Under the pieces are notes generated by a model. That model searched no databases. It was not told the origin of the DNA and saw nothing but the letters and a program-made list of their open reading frames with translations. From Vicinamibacteria bacterium (GTDB lineage Bacteria > Acidobacteriota > Vicinamibacteria > Vicinamibacterales > UBA2999): a DNA stretch of 5,032 nucleotides. The stretch lies in assembly GCA_025924295.1 (NCBI GenBank), contig JAICEG010000375.1:1-5032 (forward strand). Reading direction: 5' to 3'. A program made the position numbers and the translations under genes. Below are positions 1 to 4,850 of the stretch, piece after piece; position 1 is the stretch's first letter, and every line of letters begins with the position of its first letter.

Positions 1-177
1 AGCGTTGGGATTGGAACTTCCGGGCGGCGTGAAACTGCCTGTGACCACGGCGGATGTCGTGATGGTTGTGTTGGCGAGCGACAGCGTCCGGAGACCGTCA
101 CATCCCTGCGGCGTCTGCGCCAGCGCCGCAGCGGGATACAAGAAAACAAGAAGAAACAGACCAACGCGGTTCGTCAT
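1..177 (-). CDS. Tannase/feruloyl esterase-like exported hydrolase, N-terminal fragment
   Basis: The gene runs leftwards off the window; only the first 59 codons are present. The visible protein begins with a typical Sec signal peptide: MTNR, a hydrophobic stretch (residues 5-18), and a likely signal peptidase I site after ALA (residues 18-20, next residue Gln21). The mature start, C26-DGLRTLSLANTTITTSAVV and then GSFTPPG, resembles the N-terminus of tannase/feruloyl esterase family alpha/beta hydrolases, where a Cys and an 'L..L.L.NTTIT.A..V..G.F.PP' pattern precede the catalytic domain. Members of that family are secreted or periplasmic serine esterases that hydrolyse gallate or hydroxycinnamate esters of plant phenolics. 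The catalytic Ser, Asp and His lie outside the window, so activity cannot be judged. The ATG at 177 is supported by the signal peptide and by an AGGA six bases upstream. The gene lies 45 bp downstream of the methyltransferase in the same direction. The family call rests on a short N-terminal stretch. Confidence 0.72.
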   Translation of the reverse strand, partial: MTNRVGLFLLVFLYPAAALAQTPQGCDGLRTLSLANTTITTSAVVTGSFTPPGSSNPNA

Positions 178-183
178 GGATAG

Positions 184-187
184 TCCT
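184..187 (-). promoter_or_regulatory. Ribosome binding site of the tannase-like gene
   Basis: On the minus strand the sequence reads AGGA, then six bases (CTATCC), then ATG. This is a normal Shine-Dalgarno spacing and supports the start at 177 for a gene of which only the first part is visible. Confidence 0.55.
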
Positions 188-222
188 ACGGCCCGCGATG
201 CTGGCCGAACCTACCGAGAACG

Positions 223-1056
223 TCAAGGGGGGAAGCCGATCGCCAGCTTGACCGCTGCGTATTCGGCATGCACCGACCCGTCCGCGGCGCGGATGATCAG
301 CGCCGGCTCGACCCAGGTTCGCCCACGGGCGGCGGGAGGCAGGTCTGTCGATCGCATCATCAGGAACAGGCCCACGAGTGGCGGCTCGCCCTCCCGGAAC
401 ACCACAGGCCGCCGCCTCACGATCACCGTCTCCGTCGCGAGGGCGGCCGCTTCGAGCCGAGCACGCTGGTCCTCCGGGAACACGCAGGCGAAGACACCAC
501 CTGGTGCGAGATGGCGCGCAGCGACGCGTGCATAGTCGCGGATGTCACCACGCAGCTCGAAGCGGCACGCGACTTTCTGCGGGTGGTCGCCTTCGATGCC
601 GGTTCCCGGTGGAAAGTACGGCGGGCTTCCCAGCACGAGGTCGAATGTCTCGTCACGCGCCAACGCCCCTTCGTCGCGGAAATCGCCGCGGCGAATCTCG
701 TATCGCGATTCGAGACCGTTGTAGCTCGCCGACTTGCGCGCCAGCCGAACGCTCTCCGGCTGCGCCTCGACGGTCACGACGCGTGCGCCAGGCAGACGCC
801 ACGCGGCGATCATCCCGACCGAGCCGATCCCGGATCCAAGGTCGAGCACTCGCGACGCCGTTGGCGCCCAGCTCGTCCCGTACCAGGCCGTGAGCACGTC
901 GTCGGTCGAGAAGCGGTGTCCGTCACGAAGCTGAAAGACCCGAAAGTGCCCGCTGATCGCGTCGAGCGTCTCATCCGGCGGCACCTCGGGGGGCGCGAGC
1001 GCACCCGGTGGCACCGGTCCCGGCTTCGCCCAGCCTTTGAAATGGGTCTCTGTCAA
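223..1056 (-). CDS. TrmN6-type SAM-dependent N6-adenine methyltransferase family protein
   Basis: This is a class I SAM-dependent methyltransferase of 277 residues (from the TTG at 1056) related to tRNA1(Val) adenine-37 N6-methyltransferase (TrmN6/YfiC). Features in order: an N-terminal segment with FRVFQLRDGHRFSTDDVLTAWYG (residues 38-60), typical of this group; SAM-binding motif I, VLDLGSGIGSVG (70-81); an acidic residue ending strand 2, E97; and motif IV, GSPPYFPPGTG (143-153), which forms the target-base pocket. RFELRGDIRDY follows, a block I associate with this subgroup. The length is close to that of E. coli TrmN6 (about 245) with a short Pro-rich N-terminal extra (residues 11-27). By family it would methylate an adenine N6 in tRNA in the cytoplasm; the actual substrate cannot be read from sequence. 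An upstream TTG at 1071 would add five residues encoded by repeat DNA (GVGSL region), so I prefer 1056, where a GGGAG lies eight bases upstream. The tannase-like gene follows after 45 bp. Confidence 0.85.
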   Translation of the reverse strand: MTETHFKGWAKPGPVPPGALAPPEVPPDETLDAISGHFRVFQLRDGHRFSTDDVLTAWYGTSWAPTASRVLDLGSGIGSVGMIAAWRLPGARVVTVEAQPESVRLARKSASYNGLESRYEIRRGDFRDEGALARDETFDLVLGSPPYFPPGTGIEGDHPQKVACRFELRGDIRDYARVAARHLAPGGVFACVFPEDQRARLEAAALATETVIVRRRPVVFREGEPPLVGLFLMMRSTDLPPAARGRTWVEPALIIRAADGSVHAEYAAVKLAIGFPP

Positions 1057-1108
1057 ACTCCCAACTCCCAATTTCCGACTCCCAACAGTCGAACACCCAC
1101 TTTCCGAC
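1057..1108. repeat. Degenerate ACTCCCAA / TTTCCGAC direct repeats in divergent gap
   Basis: ACTCCCAA occurs three times (1057-1064, 1064-1071, 1078-1085) and TTTCCGAC twice (1072-1079 and 1101-1108). The 16-base unit at 1064-1079 recurs at 1093-1108 with 14 of 16 bases the same. The repeats fill much of the gap between the divergent methyltransferase and E1 genes and abut the TTG start of the methyltransferase. On the minus strand the units read TTGGGAGT, which is both Shine-Dalgarno-like and a source of in-frame TTG codons. Function is unknown; it may be an intergenic repeat family or a degenerate simple repeat. Confidence 0.7.
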
Positions 1109-1139
1109 GCCCGACGGCCGATTTCAAGGGGGAATGGTT

Positions 1140-1143
1140 AGGA
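1140..1143 (+). promoter_or_regulatory. Ribosome binding site of the fused E1 gene
   Basis: AGGA lies seven bases (TCAGACC) before the ATG at 1151, a standard spacing that fixes this start and therefore the long N-terminal extension of the E1 protein. The surrounding TAGGAT also resembles a weak -10 hexamer, but with no matching -35 I read it as a ribosome binding site. The divergent promoters must lie in the 94-bp gap or inside the neighbouring genes. Confidence 0.55.
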
Positions 1144-1150
1144 TCAGACC

Positions 1151-3604
1151 ATGCCGACGTTGGCAGACCGGCTGATGTCGTTCGTGGTCGAGCGATATCC
1201 GTTTGCCCTGGCTGCCGTTCGACGAGCGTCGCAATCGTGCGATGCCGATCAGGCCATCGACGAAGCGTCGATCGAACAACTACGGCCGGCATTCGCCGGC
1301 GCTCTTCGACGACAGCTCGATGACATCGCCGCCGGCGATCTTCCGGACACAACTCCGGGCGTCACTGCTGACACGCGCCTGGAGAAGGCGCGCGAGGAAC
1401 TGCTCGACGCCTGCGACTGGTTTTTCGCACGAGAGGCAATCGGCGCATCGCTGACGGCCGATGAGCGGCGCGAGATCCTTCGCGGAATGATCCTGACGCG
1501 CGCCATCGACAATCGCCTCAAGCAGTTCTTCCTGAGCGGCGAGGTCAGGCACCAGGACGTTCCTTTCCAGGGAAAAGGCTTTCGCTCCCTTGGCCAGGAA
1601 GCAATCTACGCGGCCGGCATCCGCCTGAAGCGAGGACCGGCCTGGCGCGATCCGTCCCGCGGATGGCAGGGCGATGTCGTCGGCCCGATCATTCGCGACC
1701 TCGGCGTCGCGCTCGCGATGCGCCCCGAGCCGGCGACGATCCGGATGGTGCTCAACGCGCAGATGGGCAAGCAAGGTCCTCCTATGGACGGCCGCGACCT
1801 GCACATCGGTGACTGGGAATGGGGAATCCTGCCGGCGACGGCGCCGCTTTCGATCAGCACGCTGTCGATCGCCGGCATCGCGATGGCGTTCTCCCGTGAG
1901 AGCCAGCAACGGGTGGCGTTCTCCTTCATCGGCGAAGGCGGATCCTCGCTTGGCGAATGGCACGAGGCCATCAATCTCTGCGCCGCGCGCCGGCTGCCGG
2001 CCGTCTTCTGTATCGAGAACAACCAGACGGCACTCTCGACCCCGGTCTCCGAGCAGTCATCTGCCCGGGTATTTGCTGACAAAGCGAGCGGCTACGGTAT
2101 TCCCGGAATCACGATCGACGGAACAGACCCCGACCAGGTGGCGGCCGCGTTTACATGGGCCGCCGATCGTGCCCGCGCTGGCCATGGTCCCGCGCTGATC
2201 GAGCTCGTCTCGATGCGCATGGCTGGTCACGCCCATCACGACGACATGCTGTTTCTCGGGAAGGAGCCTGCGACGACCTGGGATTACCCCCGCCTGTCTG
2301 CGGGCGCGTACGCGGACCCGGGTCTCTACGCGTTCTGGTTCGAGCGCGATCCGATACGTCGATATGCCGGGCGGCTCGAGGCCGCCGGAGTCATCGACTC
2401 GTCCGAGCTGGAGCGACTTCGAAACGAGGCGGAGCTGCTGGTCGAGACCGAGGCCCGGGCCATTGTTGACGCGCCGTGGCCGGAGCCAGGGCAGGCCGGC
2501 ACGCGCGTCTACGCCTGCGACTCGGCGCACGCGCGTATCGAGCCCCTCGAACCGGATGTCCGTCTCGCGATCGATCTGAGTCCGTCCCTGCCCCGGGAGG
2601 ATCGCGGTCTTCCGTTCGATCGGAAGGGGCAGACGTTTCTCGACGCCATCGCCCTTGGCATCTCCGACGCCCTGCGCGCCGACCCGCGAGTCTTCGTCTA
2701 CGGTGAGGACGTGGGTGGCAGATACGGCAACTCGTTCCTGCTGCTTCGGTCTCTCCTCGGGGAGTTCGGCGACCGCATCATCAATTCACCGTTGGCCGAA
2801 GGTGGCGTGCTGGGTGTCTGCGTCGGGGCCGCCCTGGCGGGTCAGCGGCCGATCGGCGAGATGCAGTTCAACGACTTCGTCGCCAGCGGTTTCAACCAGC
2901 TGGTGAACAACGCCGCCAAGATTCGGTATCGATGGGGCGGCTCGGTCCCGATGGTCGTCAGGATGCCGTGGGGTGGACTACGTCACGCCGGCCCCTATCA
3001 TTCGCAGAACACCGAGGCGTGGTTCTATCGAACGCCTGGCTTGAAGATCGTCGTGCCCTCGACGCCGGAGGACGCCCGCGCGCTGATGGCAAGCGCCGTT
3101 GCGGATCCGGATCCCGTGCTCTTCTACGAACACATCGCGCTCTATCGTGATCCGGCCATCAAGCAGGCGCTCCCATCCGCCCCGCCGGAGCCCCTGTCAC
3201 TGGGAAAGGCCGCCCTCCGGCGCGCGGGCAGCGATCTGGCGATCATTTCCTACGGCGCCTACGTGCACGTCGCGCTGCGCGCGGCAGCGGCGCTGGCCGC
3301 CGACGGCATCGAAGCGAGCGTTCTCGATCTGCGTACGCTGTCGCCGCTCGATCGCACCTCGCTGCTGGCAGTCGCACGACACTGCAGCAGGGTCATCATC
3401 GTGCACGAAGACACGCGGACCGGCAGCATTGGCGAAAGCCTGGCCGCGATCATCCAGGAGGAGGCATTCGAATCGCTCGACGCGCCCGTGCGCATCGTCG
3501 GCGCACTCGACACGCCGGTGCCATATTCGCCGCCCCTCGAGGAGTACTTCCTGCCGTCGCAGAGAGAGATCGAGAGGGCCGCTCGGTTGCTGGTGTCTTA
3601 CTGA
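1151..3604 (+). CDS. Fused alpha-beta 2-oxoacid dehydrogenase E1, branched-chain type
   Basis: This 817-residue protein carries both halves of a heterotetrameric E1 (thiamine diphosphate-dependent 2-oxoacid decarboxylase) in one chain. Residues 1-100 form an unrecognised, mostly helical-looking extension. Residues 105-440 are the alpha half: ILTRAIDNRLK (114-124), GKGFRSLGQEA (141-151), the TPP/Mg motif GEG-X26-NN (261-263 to 290-291), STPVSEQ (296-302), and the active-site loop RMAGHAHHDD (356-365). Residues 493-815 are the beta half: YGEDVGGRYG (517-526), SPLAEGGVLG with E550 as the likely TPP-activating Glu, MQFNDF (571-576), YHSQNTEA with the catalytic-loop H617 (616-623), and a transketolase C-terminal domain (about 685-815) with VLDLRTLSPLD and VHED. 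GEG, STP.SEQ and YHSQ.PEA-like motifs fit the branched-chain (2-oxoisovalerate) E1 better than pyruvate E1. It would decarboxylate the 2-oxoacid and acylate the lipoyl group of an E2, in the cytoplasm. No E2 or E3 is in view. Substrate specificity is inferred; pyruvate or another 2-oxoacid remains possible. Confidence 0.9.
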   Translation: MPTLADRLMSFVVERYPFALAAVRRASQSCDADQAIDEASIEQLRPAFAGALRRQLDDIAAGDLPDTTPGVTADTRLEKAREELLDACDWFFAREAIGASLTADERREILRGMILTRAIDNRLKQFFLSGEVRHQDVPFQGKGFRSLGQEAIYAAGIRLKRGPAWRDPSRGWQGDVVGPIIRDLGVALAMRPEPATIRMVLNAQMGKQGPPMDGRDLHIGDWEWGILPATAPLSISTLSIAGIAMAFSRESQQRVAFSFIGEGGSSLGEWHEAINLCAARRLPAVFCIENNQTALSTPVSEQSSARVFADKASGYGIPGITIDGTDPDQVAAAFTWAADRARAGHGPALIELVSMRMAGHAHHDDMLFLGKEPATTWDYPRLSAGAYADPGLYAFWFERDPIRRYAGRLEAAGVIDSSELERLRNEAELLVETEARAIVDAPWPEPGQAGTRVYACDSAHARIEPLEPDVRLAIDLSPSLPREDRGLPFDRKGQTFLDAIALGISDALRADPRVFVYGEDVGGRYGNSFLLLRSLLGEFGDRIINSPLAEGGVLGVCVGAALAGQRPIGEMQFNDFVASGFNQLVNNAAKIRYRWGGSVPMVVRMPWGGLRHAGPYHSQNTEAWFYRTPGLKIVVPSTPEDARALMASAVADPDPVLFYEHIALYRDPAIKQALPSAPPEPLSLGKAALRRAGSDLAIISYGAYVHVALRAAAALAADGIEASVLDLRTLSPLDRTSLLAVARHCSRVIIVHEDTRTGSIGESLAAIIQEEAFESLDAPVRIVGALDTPVPYSPPLEEYFLPSQREIERAARLLVSY

Positions 3605-3619
3605 TCCTCGACCTGGAGG

Positions 3620-3692
3620 CCGCGGCCGCGGAGGACACGGAGGAAACGGATCGACACGGAGCCACGGAGACCCGTTTTCTCCGTCCTCTCCG
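3620..3692. repeat. Imperfect inverted repeat with CACGGA motifs, possible terminator
   Basis: Two 21-base arms, 3629-3649 and 3672-3692, are reverse complements at 17 of 21 positions, around a 22-base loop. The left arm and loop carry CACGGA repeatedly (starting at about 3636, 3655 and 3663), and the right arm carries the complement TCCGT. A perfect 12-base palindrome, CCGCGGCCGCGG, adjoins the left arm (3620-3631). The hairpin starts about 16 bases past the E1 stop codon, so it could end E1 transcription. There is no T-run after the right arm, so it is not a canonical intrinsic terminator. It could equally be a dispersed intergenic repeat. Confidence 0.6.
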
Positions 3693-3710
3693 CAACCTCT
3701 GATCACTCGC

Positions 3711-3718
3711 GATAATAT
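3711..3718 (+). promoter_or_regulatory. Possible -10 element of the FHA gene
   Basis: GATAATAT contains two overlapping -10-like hexamers (GATAAT and TAATAT, each close to TATAAT), the most AT-rich spot in an otherwise GC-rich gap. It ends 12 bases before the ATG at 3731, so transcription would begin only a few bases before the start codon. I see no good -35 at 16-18 bp and no Shine-Dalgarno before the ATG, which fits a nearly leaderless mRNA but proves nothing. Confidence 0.35.
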
Positions 3719-3730
3719 GCTCACGCCAAC

Positions 3731-4030
3731 ATGTGGATCCTGAAGACCATCACTGAAGATCTGCCAGAAAGAACCTTTCGCATTCTCACCGGCGGCATTC
3801 GCACCATCGGCCGCTCCACCGGCGCCGACTTCATCGTCGACGCTGCGCTCGTCTCACGCGTGCACTGCCGCCTGTCGGCGCTGGCCACCGGCGAGCTCGA
3901 GGTGCGCGATCTCGACAGCACCAACGGGACCTACGTCAATGGCGCGCGGGTGGAGACAGCGCGCCTCGCGTCCGGCGATCGATTGAAAGTGGGTCGCGTG
4001 GAACTGGTCGCCACGCGCGAGACTGACTGA
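3731..4030 (+). CDS. Small stand-alone FHA-domain protein
   Basis: This 99-residue protein is essentially one forkhead-associated domain, a phosphothreonine-peptide binding module. The conserved binding residues are all present: IGRS (G27, R28), SRVH (S42, R43, H45), the DLDSTNGTYVNG block (60-71, with N65, G66, T67 and N70), and a closing GDRLKVGRVEL (82-92). There is no signal peptide, membrane segment or second domain, so it should be a cytoplasmic adaptor that binds a Thr-phosphorylated partner made by a Ser/Thr kinase. No kinase, phosphatase or secretion gene is in the window, so the partner is unknown. It lies 126 bp downstream of E1 on the same strand and is convergent with the hydrolase gene. 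The ATG at 3731 has no clear Shine-Dalgarno, but the FHA fold begins soon after it and no better start is evident. The domain call is secure; the role is open. Confidence 0.9.
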   Translation: MWILKTITEDLPERTFRILTGGIRTIGRSTGADFIVDAALVSRVHCRLSALATGELEVRDLDSTNGTYVNGARVETARLASGDRLKVGRVELVATRETD

Positions 4031-4175
4031 TTGGTCGCCTGATTTCTGATCTCTGATTTCAGGATCTTTGATTGGTTGTTGATTGGAGATTCTCGATTGC
4101 TGATTGATTGAAATCCAAATCGTCGATCAGCGGTCTCAAATCGACAACCAATCAACTATCAACGATCGCCAAATC
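4029..4175. repeat. GATT/AATC repeat region between convergent genes
   Basis: The left half (4029-4109) has nine GATT tetramers on the plus strand and the right half (4112-4175) has five AATC, so the halves are roughly complementary. The best arms are 4069-4084 and 4139-4154, reverse complements at 15 of 16 positions and 54 bases apart. The region is visibly more AT-rich than the flanking genes and contains no plausible gene. Because it separates convergent genes (FHA and hydrolase), the hairpin could act as a terminator for both strands, though no T-run follows either arm. It may also be a member of a dispersed intergenic repeat family. Confidence 0.65.
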
Positions 4176-4176
4176 T

Positions 4177-4830
4177 TCAATGATTCGAGAGGTACTCGAG
4201 CACAAACGGGTTGGTCGAGCGCTCGCGCGCGATCGTCGTATCCGGTCCGTGACCGGGGTGCACGACCGCCTCGTCACCGAGCGGAAAGAGCACCTGCGTG
4301 ATCGATCGCATCAGCACCTGGTAGTCGCCGCCCGGGAGATCCGTCCGGCCAATCGATCCGGCAAACAGCGTGTCACCGACGAAGAGGTGATCGCCGTTCT
4401 CTCCACCGCGGCCGATCTGGAGGCAGACGCCCCCTGGGCAGTGGCCGGGCGTGTGATGCACGTTGACGACGTAGTCGCCAAACGCGATCGGCGTGCCGTC
4501 GTAGTAGACATCGATCGGTGGCGGCCGCCGTACCTTGAAGCCGAACATCGCGCCCTGCTCCACCGCCCCCTCGTAGAGGAACAGGTCGTCGCGATGGAGA
4601 TAGACCGGAGCGCTGTACTCGTTCTTCATCGCCGCCACACCCGTGATGTGGTCGACGTGCGCATGCGTCAGCAGGATCATCCGGACGTCGACGTCGTAGT
4701 CGCGCACCGCCGCAACCAGCTGATCGGCCTCGTCTCCCGGGTCGATGATGACCGCCTCGCGAGTCCTCTCACACGCGACAACGAAGCCGTTCTTCTCGAA
4801 CGGGGGCACTTTGCGCACCTCCAGAATCAT
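4177..4830 (-). CDS. MBL-fold metallo-hydrolase, glyoxalase II-like
   Basis: This 217-residue protein is a complete metallo-beta-lactamase-fold hydrolase close to the short glyoxalase II-like group (E. coli YcbL type). All metal-binding motifs are present: THAHVDH (residues 55-61; H56, H58, D60, H61), TPGH (H130), GDTLF (D153) and HPGHG (H194). These would hold two metal ions, usually Zn, that activate water. SIGRTDLPGGD (159-169) is a typical block of this group. The chain lacks the C-terminal glutathione-binding helical domain of classical glyoxalase II (about 250 residues), so the substrate may be a thioester other than S-lactoylglutathione; this cannot be told from sequence. It should be cytoplasmic, as there is no signal peptide. 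The start at 4830 has AGGA (4841-4844) ten bases upstream, a slightly long spacing. It is convergent with the FHA gene and divergent from the receiver-like gene, with 20 bp between the start codons. Confidence 0.9.
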   Translation of the reverse strand: MILEVRKVPPFEKNGFVVACERTREAVIIDPGDEADQLVAAVRDYDVDVRMILLTHAHVDHITGVAAMKNEYSAPVYLHRDDLFLYEGAVEQGAMFGFKVRRPPPIDVYYDGTPIAFGDYVVNVHHTPGHCPGGVCLQIGRGGENGDHLFVGDTLFAGSIGRTDLPGGDYQVLMRSITQVLFPLGDEAVVHPGHGPDTTIARERSTNPFVLEYLSNH

Positions 4831-4835
4831 GCGGG

Positions 4836-4841
4836 TACAAT
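4836..4841 (+). promoter_or_regulatory. Possible -10 element of the receiver-like gene
   Basis: TACAAT matches TATAAT at five of six positions and ends nine bases before the ATG at 4851. Transcription would start about two to four bases before that ATG, giving a leaderless or nearly leaderless mRNA; no plus-strand Shine-Dalgarno is seen before the start. The -35 region would fall inside the hydrolase gene, where the best match (TTGCGC, 4811-4816) is weak and its 19-bp spacing is long. Confidence 0.4.
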
Positions 4842-4850
4842 CCTATCAAC

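Noticed and set aside
5..535. A 176-codon open frame on the plus strand
   Set aside because: It spans the complement of the tannase-like signal peptide, the gap and the end of the methyltransferase, with no domain pattern.
1057..1071. Longer methyltransferase start at the TTG at 1071
   Set aside because: The extra five residues are encoded by the TTGGGAGT repeat, and the TTG at 1056 has a suitable GGGAG upstream and begins where the sequence stops looking repetitive.
268..1323. A 351-codon open frame on the plus strand
   Set aside because: It lies antisense to the methyltransferase, runs through the repeat gap and into E1, and its Arg/His-rich translation has no recognisable motif. It is a by-product of high GC content.
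1280..1963. A 227-codon open frame on the minus strand
   Set aside because: It is antisense to the well-supported alpha half of E1 and shows no family resemblance.
3620..3631. Perfect 12-base palindrome CCGCGGCCGCGG as an operator
   Set aside because: Such alternating GC palindromes arise easily at this base composition, and it lies downstream of E1 and about 100 bp before the FHA start with no promoter elements around it.
4029..4175. CRISPR-like array
   Set aside because: The GATT/AATC units are only four bases, irregularly spaced and not separated by spacers of constant length.
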